Shown here: positions 32,240-41,253 of the stretch, piece after piece
Layout of the letters: each line of letters begins with the position of its first letter
How positions within the stretch are numbered: the first letter of the stretch is position 1
Source: Arthrobacter sp. 24S4-2
GTDB lineage: Bacteria; Actinomycetota; Actinomycetes; Actinomycetales; Micrococcaceae
Direction of reading: 5' to 3'
NCBI RefSeq assembly: GCF_005280255.1
Contig: NZ_CP040018.1
Coordinates: 2,914,001-2,978,000 of the forward strand
Length of the DNA: 64,000 bases
Notes under the pieces: generated by a model
Told to the model about the DNA's origin: nothing
Seen by the model: the letters and a program-made list of their open reading frames with translations, nothing else
Databases searched by the model: none
Position numbers and translations under genes: made by a program

Positions 32240-33715
32240 ATGACCATCACCTCCACCGAGAAGCCCGGTACCCCCGTAGTCGCCATTAACGACATCGGTA
32301 CCGCTGAGGACTTCCTCGCAGCAGTCGACGCCACCATCAAGTACTTCAACGACGGAGACCTCGTCGAAGGTACCGTCGTCAAGGTCGACCGCGACGAAGT
32401 TCTGCTCGACATCGGTTACAAGACCGAAGGTGTCATCCCCTCCCGCGAGCTGTCCATCAAGCACGACGTTGATCCCTCGGAAGTTGTTACCGTTGGCGAT
32501 CTCGTCGAAGCCCTGGTACTCACCAAGGAAGACAAAGAAGGCCGCCTGATCCTCTCCAAGAAGCGCGCGCAGTACGAGCGCGCCTGGGGCGACATCGAGA
32601 AGGTCAAGGAAGAAGACGGTGTCGTCACCGGTACCGTCATCGAGGTTGTCAAGGGTGGTCTTATCCTCGACATCGGTCTGCGCGGCTTCCTGCCCGCATC
32701 CCTCGTCGAGATGCGCCGTGTGCGCGACCTTGCTCCGTACATCGGTCAGAAGATCGAAGCCAAAATCATCGAGCTGGACAAGAACCGCAACAACGTTGTG
32801 CTGTCCCGCCGTGCCTGGCTCGAGCAGACCCAGTCCGAGGTCCGCTCCACGTTCCTCAACAAGCTGGAAAAGGGCCAGGTCCGTCCCGGCGTCGTTTCCT
32901 CCATCGTCAACTTCGGTGCCTTCGTGGACCTGGGCGGCGTCGATGGCCTGGTTCACGTTTCCGAGCTGTCCTGGAAGCACATCGACCACCCGTCCGAGGT
33001 TGTCGAAGTTGGCCAGGAAGTCACCGTCGAGGTTCTCGAGGTGGACCTGGACCGCGAGCGTGTTTCCCTGTCGCTCAAGGCTACGCAGGAAGATCCGTGG
33101 CAGACCTTCGCCCGCACCCACGCCCTCGGGCAGGTTGTTCCGGGTAAGGTCACCAAGCTGGTTCCGTTCGGCGCGTTCGTTCGCGTTGAAGACGGCATCG
33201 AAGGCCTGGTCCACATCTCCGAGCTCGCAGTCCGCCACGTTGAGCTGGCCGAGCAGGTTGTCTCCGTTGGTGACGAGCTGTTCGTCAAGGTCATCGACAT
33301 CGACCTCGAGCGTCGCCGCATCTCCCTCTCCCTCAAGCAGGCTAACGAGGGCGTTGACGCCGACAGCACCGAATTCGACCCGGCACTCTACGGCATGGCC
33401 GCTGAGTACGACGAAGAGGGTAACTACAAGTACCCGGAGGGCTTCGACCCGGAGTCCAACGAGTGGCTTGAAGGCTACGAGAACCAGCGCGCCGCCTGGG
33501 AGCAGCAGTACGCGGACGCCCAGACCCGCTGGGAAGCACACAAGAAGCAGGTTGCCCAGCACGCTGCCGACGACGCTGCAGCTGCAACGTCCGGTGAGAG
33601 CGACTCGGGTACCACCAGCTACTCCTCCGAGCCTGCTGCAACCGAGACCGGTGCAGGCACGCTTGCTTCGGACGAGGCTCTTGCAGCACTGCGCGAGAAG
33701 CTGACCGGCAACTAA
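32240..33715 (+). CDS. rpsA: 30S ribosomal protein S1
   Basis: A 491-residue RNA-binding protein with four S1 domains, the actinobacterial form (six in E. coli). The domains begin near GDLVEGTVVKVDRDEVLLDIGYK, DGVVTGTVIEVVKGGLILDIGLR, KGQVRPGVVSSIVNFGAFVDLGG and LGQVVPGKVTKLVPFGAFVRVED. The last two carry the canonical G-x-F-V-x2 pattern; the final 100 residues are acidic and Gln/Ala/Ser-rich. It helps mRNA bind the ribosome. The codon use is the most biased in the window (many GGT, GTT and CGT codons), as expected of a highly expressed gene. Two hairpins, the second a strong terminator, follow. Confidence 0.98.
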   Translation: MTITSTEKPGTPVVAINDIGTAEDFLAAVDATIKYFNDGDLVEGTVVKVDRDEVLLDIGYKTEGVIPSRELSIKHDVDPSEVVTVGDLVEALVLTKEDKEGRLILSKKRAQYERAWGDIEKVKEEDGVVTGTVIEVVKGGLILDIGLRGFLPASLVEMRRVRDLAPYIGQKIEAKIIELDKNRNNVVLSRRAWLEQTQSEVRSTFLNKLEKGQVRPGVVSSIVNFGAFVDLGGVDGLVHVSELSWKHIDHPSEVVEVGQEVTVEVLEVDLDRERVSLSLKATQEDPWQTFARTHALGQVVPGKVTKLVPFGAFVRVEDGIEGLVHISELAVRHVELAEQVVSVGDELFVKVIDIDLERRRISLSLKQANEGVDADSTEFDPALYGMAAEYDEEGNYKYPEGFDPESNEWLEGYENQRAAWEQQYADAQTRWEAHKKQVAQHAADDAAAATSGESDSGTTSYSSEPAATETGAGTLASDEALAALREKLTGN

Positions 33716-33772
33716 TTGCCCGGTTGTCCCTGAGGGTGCATTCCCTCAAGGATCCAGGCGCTTAGCACGCTG

Positions 33773-33810
33773 AAGGTGGCCGTCCCCGAAAGGGGGCGGC
33801 CACCTTTTTG
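33773..33810. terminator. Strong intrinsic terminator between rpsA and the DUF1810 gene
   Basis: AGGTGGCCGTCCCC pairs with GGGGGCGGCCACCT over a GAAA loop (one mismatch), directly followed by TTTTTG. The converse A-tract (GAA) before the left arm is weak, so it works mainly for rpsA. A smaller hairpin TGAGGG/CCCTCA lies just upstream at about 33731-33746. Confidence 0.9.
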
Positions 33811-33811
33811 T

Positions 33812-34240
33812 TCATCCCAGCCGCCGATCGGTCGCCGGGTCGGGACTGCCACCGAAGTAGCCGTCAAGGACCTCCTGGAAGATTGGTTCCCCCGGGGCGG
33901 CCCGTAGAAACAGCGTCATGGATGACCTCAGCTTTTGTGCGTCGGTCCCGCCGAATATCCGCACGGCACCGAGCCCGGTGTGGGCGGCAACAGCGCTGGC
34001 GCTCTCCACAAGCCGGGGTCCGAGTACGGGGTGTTGCAGGTAGGCCTCCGCTTCCGCCAGTGACGAAATGGCGTATTTCCTGGACGTAGGACTTTGTCCG
34101 AGGCCTGCGACCTGGGGGAAGATGAACCACATCCAATGGCTCTGCTTCTCCCCGTCGCGGAGCTCCTCCAGGGCCCGGTGGTATGTCCCGCCGGCGTCCT
34201 GGGCCAGCACGAACCGCTCAAGGTCGAAGGGATCTTCCAC
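33812..34240 (-). CDS. DUF1810 family protein
   Basis: A 142-residue protein. FDLERFVLAQD, then ALEELRDGEKQSHWMWFIFPQVAGLGQSPTS and KYAISSLAEAEAYLQHPVLGPRL follow the DUF1810 pattern closely; calpastatin-like annotations for this family have little support. FGGTDAQKLRSSMTLF is the conserved C-terminal helix. Biochemical function is unknown. The GTG start at 34240 is chosen because AGGAGG lies six bases upstream; the frame is open further but loses family similarity. It converges on rpsA and stops just beyond the shared terminator. Confidence 0.9.
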   Translation of the reverse strand: MEDPFDLERFVLAQDAGGTYHRALEELRDGEKQSHWMWFIFPQVAGLGQSPTSRKYAISSLAEAEAYLQHPVLGPRLVESASAVAAHTGLGAVRIFGGTDAQKLRSSMTLFLRAAPGEPIFQEVLDGYFGGSPDPATDRRLG

Positions 34241-34352
34241 CGGCTGCCTCCTCAACTCTGTTGAATGGATTCCATCCAACCACCGGATCCGGCCCCCTGG
34301 CGAGGGCCGCGTTAACCGGCGTCGCTCGTGGGCCGCCCCTAGAGTGGGACGC

Positions 34353-34526
34353 ATGGATGCTCTGCAAATGCCTGTATTGCATGCGCCACCTTTTCCGCTC
34401 CGGCCATGGGAACCCGCCGATGTGCCGGTGGTGCAGGACGCCGCGCGTGACCCGCTCATTCCACTGATCAGCACGGTTCCGGATACTCGTTCGCGATCGT
34501 ACTCCCGCTTGCGGGATTCCCCCTGA
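34353..34526 (+). pseudogene. N-terminal fragment of a GNAT acetyltransferase
   Basis: A 57-codon frame starting MDALQMPVLHAPPF continues LRPWEPADVPVVQDAARDPLIPLISTVP. This is the first strand and helix of RimJ/RimL-like GNAT proteins. After VPDTRSRS the similarity ends and a stop follows; the acetyl-CoA site is missing. The 112 bases between the DUF1810 start and this fragment hold its upstream region and nothing else visible. Confidence 0.6.
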
Positions 34527-34551
34527 ACCCGCAACTGCGCCAGTATCCCGT

Positions 34552-34722
34552 GACGCTCTGTGGGCTGCCGTGTCCATGCTCCTGGCCGCCGTGCTGCTCC
34601 GGTTCTCGGCCTTCCGGAACGCCAATGTGGAGCATCAGCAGCTTGCTGATGAGGATTCCCTACCTGCCGGTGTCAGCGAAGGCAGATCCGGGCCGTCCAA
34701 TCCGGAAGCAGCGGCGCGGTGA
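34552..34722 (+). pseudogene. Fragment of a membrane protein C-terminus
   Basis: A frame open from before 34552 to the stop at 34720 reads DALWAAVSMLLAAVLLRFSAF, one clean membrane helix, then a polar tail (ADEDSLPAG). There is no start codon or upstream membrane region in frame, so this looks like the last helix of a transporter such as an MFS protein left after a deletion. The tail overlaps the antisense GNAT fragment, so chance similarity remains possible. Confidence 0.35.
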
Positions 34723-34867
34723 TAATCGCGGAACCAGCCGATCCGTTCCGGGTTCCAGCCATCAGTTTCCCCCAGCGGGGAGTGACGTCGTCGGGCGCGG
34801 CGTCCGTAAGGGCCACTTCCAGCAGTTCCTCGAGGACGTCATCGGTGACGTCACGCAGCTCCACCAT
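34635..34867 (-). pseudogene. GNAT N-terminal fragment, frame-broken and truncated
   Basis: From ATG 34867 the frame reads MVELRDVTDDVLEELLEVAL and DAAPDDVTP, the start of an actinobacterial GNAT. The expected continuation (DGWNPERIGWFRDYHRAA) is in another frame. One added C in the C4 run after GTCACT (about 34777-34780) joins them. Even when repaired the protein is only 77 residues and stops without the acetyl-CoA site, so it is a true truncation as well. It lies 49 bases after yigZ on the same strand. Confidence 0.6.
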
Positions 34868-34916
34868 GGCCGCCGGCTCGGCCTGCTCAGAATCAGTCTG
34901 GCCACAATCGGCCCGA

Positions 34917-35615
34917 TCAGAAAGGCACATCGATCCACTCCGTTTCGCCACGGCGCAGGACGGCGGTCCCTGCCGTCATCGCCGCAAGCCCTTCGGCAGC
35001 CCGTTCCAGCTCGTCGGCGTGATCCGGCAAGGCAATGCGGAGGACGGTGTTGTCCGCCCCGTAGCCGGTCTCCGCCATCACATAACCGGCGGAGCGGAGA
35101 TCGTTTTCCAGCTTGCCGGCCGCCGAATGCGGCACCTCAATGGAGCAGATCCGCAGCCGGCTGCTCCGGACCAACGGCGCCAGGTCCAGCGCGGAGGACA
35201 CCGAATCCGAATACGCGCGCACCAGTCCTCCGGCCCCCAGGAGGATGCCGCCGAAATAGCGGACGACGACGGCGCTGATGTCACTCAGGTCGGTCACCCC
35301 CGGGGCTGTTTCCCGCCGGATCAGGGCTTCCAGCATCGGAATGCCCGCCGTCCCGGACGGTTCGCCGTCATCGCTGGAACGCTGTATGTCGCGGTCAGGA
35401 CCGAGGACGAACGCGGAGCAGTGGTGCCTGGCGTCGTAAAATTCCTTGCGGAGCCCGGCCACCAGCGCCCTGGCGCTCTCCTCATCGCCGGTGCGCCGGA
35501 TCACGGTGATGAACCGTGACCGCCTGACCTCCAGCTCGTGGCGGAAGTCCGGCCCGGCAGCAAGGGTGGTGAAGGCAGTTGCCCTGCTTTCCCTGGGTTC
35601 CGCCTCTTCCGACAC
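34917..35615 (-). CDS. yigZ: YigZ/IMPACT family protein
   Basis: A 232-residue protein. The N-terminal IMPACT domain is clear: RSRFITVIRRTGDEESARALV, then DARHHCSAFVLG, SSDDGEPSGTAGIPMLEAL and VVVRYFGGILLGAGGLVRAYSDS. A short C-terminal ferredoxin-like UPF0029 domain follows. YigZ-type proteins are linked to translation control, but the bacterial molecular role is unclear. It is divergent from coaE, with 22 bases between the starts. Confidence 0.93.
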   Translation of the reverse strand: MSEEAEPRESRATAFTTLAAGPDFRHELEVRRSRFITVIRRTGDEESARALVAGLRKEFYDARHHCSAFVLGPDRDIQRSSDDGEPSGTAGIPMLEALIRRETAPGVTDLSDISAVVVRYFGGILLGAGGLVRAYSDSVSSALDLAPLVRSSRLRICSIEVPHSAAGKLENDLRSAGYVMAETGYGADNTVLRIALPDHADELERAAEGLAAMTAGTAVLRRGETEWIDVPF

Positions 35616-35637
35616 CGGATCAGTCTAGTCTGGTGGG

Positions 35638-36914
35638 GTGCTGAAGATCGGGTTGACGGGCGGGATCGCCTCGGGGAAGTCAGTTGTTGCGTCGCGGTTG
35701 CGGGAGCTCGGGGCCGTCCTGGTTGATGCCGACGCACTTGCCCGCGAAGTGGTGAAATCGGGCACGCCCGGCCTCCACGAAATAGTGAAGGCCTTCGGCG
35801 AGGAAATGCTGGCGGCCGACGGCGGCCTCGACAGGGCGCGGCTGGGCGCGCTGGTATTCGGGAACCCGGACAAGCTCGCCGCGCTCAACAGCATCGTGCA
35901 TCCCCTGGTTCGGGAGCGGGCCGCCGCGATGATCGCCGCCGCCCCTTGGGCGCCGTCGTCGTGCAGGACATACCGCTGCTGGTCGAAACAGGCCAGGGCA
36001 GCAACTTCCACCTCGTGCTGGTGGTGGACGCCCCGGATGACGTGCGCGTGCAGCGCATGGTGGAGCACCGGAACATGACCGAGGAGCAGGCCGGGTCCAG
36101 GATGGCGGCACAGGCTGACCGGGACACCCGCCTCGCCGCGGCGGACGTGGTGCTGGACAACTCCGGCACCACACAGGAACTAAGGGCCTCGGTGGACGCC
36201 CTGTGGACCCAACGCCTGGCTCCGTATGCGCATAACATCAGCCATGAACGGACCGCCCCGCGCACGGGAGGGCCCGTGCTTACCCCGGCCGATCCGACGT
36301 GGGACGCGCAGGCAGCAAGGCTGATCGGCCGCCTGCAGGCAGCGGTCCCGGCCGACATCCTTGCCGTGGACCACATCGGGTCCACGGCGGTTCCCGGGCT
36401 CGAGGCCAAAGACATCATCGATCTCCAGCTGGCCGTCGCGGACCTGGCGACGGCGGACCGGATCGCGCCGCTGCTGGCCGCGGCCGGTTTCCCGCTGTGG
36501 CACGGCGTGCTGGCGGACAACCCGAAACCGTCGCACCCGGATCCCGCCGACTGGGCCAAGCGCCTGCACGGGAACGCGGATCCCGGCCGGCCGGTGAACC
36601 TGCACGTCCGGCCGGCGGGTTCGCCCGGGTGGCAGTTTGCCCTCTGCTTCCGGGACTGGCTGCGGGACGACGCCGCGGCCAGGAGCGAATATCTGGCAGA
36701 AAAGCGACGGGTCGCGGCCCTGCACAGGGTGGACAAGTCGACGGCGGGCTACGCAGCTGACAAAGAGGCGTGGTTCACCGAACATGCCGCAGCCGGGATG
36801 GAGGCCTGGGTGCAGCGCACCGGCTGGCAGCCGCCGCCGTACCCGGAATCGCCGGCCGCAGGTACCGCAGCCGATGCGGCCTCAGGTACCGCGGAAGGTA
36901 CTGCCCAAAGCTGA
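35638..36914 (+). CDS. coaE: Dephospho-CoA kinase fused to a GrpB domain (frame interrupted once)
   Basis: CoaE phosphorylates dephospho-CoA, the last step of coenzyme A synthesis. The start is GTG (LKIGLTGGIASGKSVVASRL), with P-loop GGIASGKS at about 8-15. After RERAAAMIAAAP the frame goes astray; the continuation VVVQDIPLLVETG is in another frame. Adding one C to the C4 run at 35942-35945 gives a continuous 425-residue protein (AAAPLGAVVVQDIPLLVE). From about residue 220 a GrpB/UPF0157 nucleotidyltransferase-like domain follows (DHIGSTAVPGLEAKDIIDLQLAV), the fusion also known from mycobacterial CoaE. The tail is Gly/Thr/Ala-rich. The gene is essential, so a sequencing error is the likely cause. 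Confidence 0.92.
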
Positions 36915-36954
36915 ATGAAGCCACGATGTCAGTGCCCGGCGGTAGATTATATTC

Positions 36955-39036
36955 ATGAGTCTTGCCCAGGAAATCAACCGCGTCGTGGCACCCTTCGAGG
37001 TCATTAGCGAGTTCAAGCCCGCTGGCGACCAGCCGGCCGCCATCGCTGAACTCACCGACCGGATCAGGAACGGTGAAAAGGACGTAGTCCTGCTCGGCGC
37101 CACCGGTACAGGCAAGAGCGCCACCACAGCCTGGCTGATTGAACAGATCCAGCGGCCCACCCTGGTGATGGTGCAGAACAAAACCCTGGCCGCACAGCTC
37201 GCCAACGAATTCCGCGAACTGCTGCCCAACAACGCGGTGGAGTACTTCGTCTCCTACTACGACTACTACCAGCCGGAAGCCTACGTAGCGCAGACGGACA
37301 CCTTCATCGAGAAGGACTCCTCCGTCAACGAGGAAGTCGAACGGCTCCGCCACTCCGCAACCAACGCCCTACTGACCCGCCGCGACGTCATCGTGGTTGC
37401 CACGGTTTCCTGCATCTACGGCCTGGGCACGCCGGAGGAATACATCGCCGGCATGGTGACGCTCCGCAAGGGGGCGGAAATGAACCGTGATGACCTCCTG
37501 CGGAAGTTCGTGTCAATGCAGTACACCCGCAACGACATGGACTTCCACCGCGGCACGTTCCGCGTCCGCGGCGACACCGTGGAAATCATCCCGATGTATG
37601 AGGAACTGGCCATCCGGATCGAATTTTTCGGGGATGAGATTGAGAACATCCATACTCTTCATCCGCTGACCGGCGAGATTATCCGGGACGAAGATGAAAT
37701 GTACGTCTTCCCGGCCTCGCACTATGTGGCCGGGCCCGAGCGGATGGCCCGGGCCATCAAGCGGATCGAGGACGAACTCGCCGAACGGCTCCAGGTGCTG
37801 GAAAGCCAGAATAAGCTCGTGGAAGCCCAGCGGCTCCGGATGCGCACCACCTACGACCTTGAGATGATGCAGCAGATGGGCTTCTGCAACGGCATCGAGA
37901 ACTACTCGTCGCACATTGACGGCCGCGCCCGCGGGACCGCCCCGCACTGCCTCATCGACTACTTCCCGGACGACTTCCTGCTGGTCATCGACGAATCGCA
38001 TGTGACCGTGCCGCAAATCGGCGCCATGTACGAGGGCGACATGTCCCGCAAGCGGAACCTCGTCGACTTCGGCTTCCGCCTGCCCTCGGCCATGGACAAC
38101 CGACCCCTCAAATGGGACGAATTCCTCGAGCGCGTGGGCCAGACCGTGTACCTGTCCGCCACTCCCGGCAAGTACGAACTCGGCAAGGCCGACGGCTTCG
38201 TGCAGCAGATCATCCGTCCCACCGGTCTGATCGATCCCGAGATCGTGGTCAAACCCACCAAGGGCCAGATCGATGACCTGCTGGGCGAGATCCGCACCAG
38301 GACGGAGAAGAACGAACGTGTCCTGGTCACCACCCTCACCAAGAGGATGGCCGAGGACCTCACCGACTATTTGCTGGGCCATGGCGTCAAGGTGGAGTAC
38401 CTGCACTCAGATGTGGACACCCTCCGCCGCGTGGAACTGCTCCGTGAACTGCGGATGGGCACGTTCGACGTGCTGGTGGGCATCAACCTGCTCCGCGAAG
38501 GCCTTGACCTGCCAGAGGTGTCCCTGGTCAGCATCCTGGATGCGGACAAGGAGGGCTTCCTCCGTTCGTCGACTTCGCTGATCCAGACCATCGGCCGCGC
38601 CGCCCGTAACGTCTCCGGGCAGGTGCACATGTACGCGGACCGCATCACGGACTCGATGGCGCACGCCATCGACGAAACAAACCGGCGCCGCGCGATCCAG
38701 GTGGCGTACAACACGGAAAACGGTGTCGACCCGCAGCCGCTGCGGAAGAAGATTGCGGACATTACCGATCAGCTGGCCAAGGAGGACGCGGACACCCGAG
38801 AACTGCTCGCTACGGCGGGGAAGAGCCGCGGCAAGGGCAAGGGCGCGTCCAAGGTCCGGGCCGACGGCCTGGCTGCCGCGCCGGCGGAGGACCTGGTGGG
38901 TCTCATCGAGCAAATGACGGAACAGATGCACGCCGCCGCGGGTGAGCTGCAGTTCGAACTGGCCGCCCGGCTGCGTGACGAGGTGGGGGATCTGAAGAAG
39001 GAACTGCGGCAGATGCAGGCCGCCGGCCACGCCTAG
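36955..39036 (+). CDS. uvrB: Excinuclease ABC subunit B
   Basis: A 693-residue DNA repair helicase-like protein. Walker A GATGTGKS is at 48-55; the damage-verifying beta-hairpin region reads VEYFVSYYDYYQPEAYV; DESHV is the DEAD-like motif, and QTIGRAARNVSGQVHMYAD is motif VI. The C-terminal UVR motif (LVGLIEQMTEQM to ELAARLRDEVGDL) contacts UvrC. A basic GKSRGKGKG linker precedes it. Unlike uvrA downstream, I find no SOS box in the 40 bases before its start. Confidence 0.98.
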   Translation: MSLAQEINRVVAPFEVISEFKPAGDQPAAIAELTDRIRNGEKDVVLLGATGTGKSATTAWLIEQIQRPTLVMVQNKTLAAQLANEFRELLPNNAVEYFVSYYDYYQPEAYVAQTDTFIEKDSSVNEEVERLRHSATNALLTRRDVIVVATVSCIYGLGTPEEYIAGMVTLRKGAEMNRDDLLRKFVSMQYTRNDMDFHRGTFRVRGDTVEIIPMYEELAIRIEFFGDEIENIHTLHPLTGEIIRDEDEMYVFPASHYVAGPERMARAIKRIEDELAERLQVLESQNKLVEAQRLRMRTTYDLEMMQQMGFCNGIENYSSHIDGRARGTAPHCLIDYFPDDFLLVIDESHVTVPQIGAMYEGDMSRKRNLVDFGFRLPSAMDNRPLKWDEFLERVGQTVYLSATPGKYELGKADGFVQQIIRPTGLIDPEIVVKPTKGQIDDLLGEIRTRTEKNERVLVTTLTKRMAEDLTDYLLGHGVKVEYLHSDVDTLRRVELLRELRMGTFDVLVGINLLREGLDLPEVSLVSILDADKEGFLRSSTSLIQTIGRAARNVSGQVHMYADRITDSMAHAIDETNRRRAIQVAYNTENGVDPQPLRKKIADITDQLAKEDADTRELLATAGKSRGKGKGASKVRADGLAAAPAEDLVGLIEQMTEQMHAAAGELQFELAARLRDEVGDLKKELRQMQAAGHA

Positions 39037-39049
39037 GGTAAAGTTGTTG

Positions 39050-39185
39050 TCACGTAGGGGAGTATCCCAAGCGCTACGATCGTCAACACGCACGGCATAG
39101 ATGCCTTGCCGGGCGTAGCGGGCTGCCGATTCAGCACCAAGTGCGCAGGACAGCCGGAGAGACTTACACCGCTTCTCTGTACCCT
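39050..39185 (+). promoter_or_regulatory. yybP-ykoY (Mn2+) riboswitch leader of terC
   Basis: The 164-base leader before the TerC gene contains GGGGAGTA (39057-39064), the conserved L1 loop of this riboswitch class, then CGCTACGATCGTCAACACG-like sequence, and GAGAGAC (39157-39163), matching the L3 loop. The class senses manganese and very often precedes TerC or MntP genes. I could not fold it here; the exact ends are approximate. Confidence 0.75.
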
Positions 39186-39200
39186 GCGAAAGGCATCCCC

Positions 39201-40229
39201 GTGCTCGAACTACCCGTCTGGTTTGAGGTCGGCTCATTCGTCGTCCTCGGCCTCATCCTCGCCCTCGACCTTCTCCTGGTGCTGCGGCGCCCCCACGAGC
39301 CGTCCATGAAGGAAGCCGGCCTGTGGGTCGCCTTCTACGTGGCCCTGGCCCTGGTCTTTGCTGGCGCCATGTTTGCCTTCACCGGCCCGGAGTTCGGCGG
39401 CCAGTTCGTTGCCGGCTGGGTTACGGAATACAGCCTCAGCATCGACAACCTCTTTGTGTTCATCATCATCATGGCGCGCTTCTCGGTGCCCCGTAAGTAC
39501 CAGCAGGAAGTGCTGATGGTGGGCATCATCATCGCGCTGATCCTCCGCGGAATCTTCATCCTCCTCGGCGCCATCGTGATCGAGCAGTTCAGCTGGGTCT
39601 TCTACATCTTCGGCGCCTTCCTGCTCTGGACCGCCTGGAAGCAGGCCCAGGACGAGGGCGAAGAGGAAGAGGACAAGGAAAACCCGCTGATCGCGAGGCT
39701 CCGCAAGGTCATTCCGATGTCGGAGAAGTTCGACGGCGGCAAGCTCCGCACCGTGGTGAACGGCAAGAAGCTCTTCACCCCGATGCTGATCGTCTTCGTC
39801 ACCATCGGCCTCACCGACCTGCTCTTCGCCGTTGACTCCATTCCCGCCATCTTCGGCCTGACGCAGAGCCCGTTTATCGTCTTCACCGCGAACCTCTTCG
39901 CGCTTATGGGCCTGCGCCAGCTGTACTTCCTGCTGGGCGGCCTGATGAACCGCCTGATCTACCTGAAGCACGCCCTGTCCTTCATCCTGGCGTTCATCGG
40001 CGTCAAGCTGGTCCTCCACGCGATGCACGTCAACGAGCTCCCGTTCATCAACGGCGGCCACCACATCGAGTGGGCTCCCGAGATCCCCACCTTCGTGTCC
40101 CTGGCCGTCATTGTGGGCACCATCATCGTCGCCGTGATCGCCAGCCTGGCCAGCTCCAAAGCTGCCCAGGCGAAGGTGGACGCCCGTCTCGAAGAGGACG
40201 CCCGCAAGAGCATGAGCGACGCCGAGTAA
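39201..40229 (+). CDS. TerC-family membrane protein, probable manganese exporter
   Basis: A 342-residue integral membrane protein with about eight membrane helices. TEYSLSIDNLFVFIIIMARF and GLTDLLFAVDSIPAIFGLT are the two TerC signatures with acidic metal-binding residues inside helices. A cytoplasmic loop (DEGEEEEDKENP) is strongly acidic. TerC/Alx proteins with this riboswitch export manganese or supply it to secreted enzymes; tellurite resistance should not be inferred. The start GTG at 39201 (MLELPVWFEVGS) is chosen because the longer frame would use up the riboswitch. A terminator follows. Confidence 0.92.
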   Translation: MLELPVWFEVGSFVVLGLILALDLLLVLRRPHEPSMKEAGLWVAFYVALALVFAGAMFAFTGPEFGGQFVAGWVTEYSLSIDNLFVFIIIMARFSVPRKYQQEVLMVGIIIALILRGIFILLGAIVIEQFSWVFYIFGAFLLWTAWKQAQDEGEEEEDKENPLIARLRKVIPMSEKFDGGKLRTVVNGKKLFTPMLIVFVTIGLTDLLFAVDSIPAIFGLTQSPFIVFTANLFALMGLRQLYFLLGGLMNRLIYLKHALSFILAFIGVKLVLHAMHVNELPFINGGHHIEWAPEIPTFVSLAVIVGTIIVAVIASLASSKAAQAKVDARLEEDARKSMSDAE

Positions 40230-40256
40230 GAGCTCCGCACCATTTTTCGATACAAC

Positions 40257-40300
40257 CAGACAACCCCGGTCACAATGTTGGCCGGGGTTGTCTGCATTTG
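40257..40300 (+). terminator. Terminator after terC
   Basis: CAGACAACCCCGG (40257-40269) pairs perfectly over 13 bp with CCGGGGTTGTCTG (40282-40294), with a 12-base loop, followed by CATTTG. It lies 28 bases after the stop. Confidence 0.8.
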
Positions 40301-40362
40301 CCGGCCGTCCACCACGCCGGAAGCCCTGTTTGCCCGGAGAGGAGCGGGGATATGCTCGGAAT

Positions 40363-41253
40363 ATGGCAGACACCTCCGGGCCGGCGTCCGCTGTACCCCA
40401 CATCCAGGGGAGCCCCAGCTCAGGCATGCGGTGCAGCGGCGTACAGTTTTGCTTCTTGGTTCGGCGCAGCTGCTCAGCGCTCGGCACTGCCGGAGTAGGT
40501 GTCGGCACGGCATCCAGCCTGCAGGCGCGTTTCGCGACCGTGGACCTTGCCGATGACCAACACCGCGGGAGGGTGCTGTCCGCCGTCCTCTGGGCCACCA
40601 CCATCGGGGCCGTTGCGGGGCCCAACCTCATCCAACCCGGTGCGGTAGTGGGCCACGCCGTTGGCCTGCCGCCCATCGCAGGGCCCTTCGTGATCTCCGC
40701 GGCGGGGCTGGTGCTGGCCTGCGCCCTGTTACTTGCAGGGCTCCGTCCCGATCCGCTGCTTTTCGCTCGGCAACTCGCCGCTGCCGGCAACGACGCCGGG
40801 GAGGCGGGCGGGCCGCCGGCCGCCCCCGCCGTCCGCCGCGGCACCCTTGCCCGCGGGATTCGGGCTGCACGCCATTCTCCGGCTGCGTTGTTGGCGCTGG
40901 CCGCCGTTGTCGGGGCTCCTGCAGTCATGGTGGGAGTCATGTCCATGACGCCGCTGCACCTGCAGGAACTCATGGCCGGCCCCGGCGCTGATCACGCCGC
41001 GCACACGGCCGCCGGGGACGTCCTGGTCATCATCGGCTTCACGATCTCGCTGCACATCGCCGGAATGTTCGCGCTCTCTCCCGTGATGGGATGGCTCACG
41101 GACAAAGCCGGCCGGAGGCAGACAATTGTGGCGGCGGGCCGCCGCGCCTGGGTGGGTTGCCCGGTGGGGCCGGCCGCTCAGTTGCGGACTGAGCGGACCA
41201 TCCCCAGGAGGCGCGCGAAGATGCCTTCGCCGTCGTCCGCGATGCCGTCGTGA
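40363..41253 (+). pseudogene. MFS transporter relic, truncated at both ends
   Basis: The middle of this frame is clearly an MFS transporter: GVGVGTASSLQARFATVDLA, VLWATTIGAVAGPNLI, GLRPDPLL, and SPVMGWLTDKAGRRQTIVAAG, the inter-domain loop. The first four helices are missing. Just before the good part, a helix-like VLLLGSAQLLSA is in a different frame, so a frameshift exists near 40480. After IVAAG the chain turns into an Arg/Pro-rich tail that runs antisense into the next gene's 3' end, so the last three or four helices are gone. It cannot be a working transporter. Confidence 0.8.

Noticed and set aside
39234..40973. A 579-codon minus-strand open frame over terC.
   Set aside because: Acidic, repetitive translation typical of an antisense frame; terC signatures and a terminator support the plus strand.
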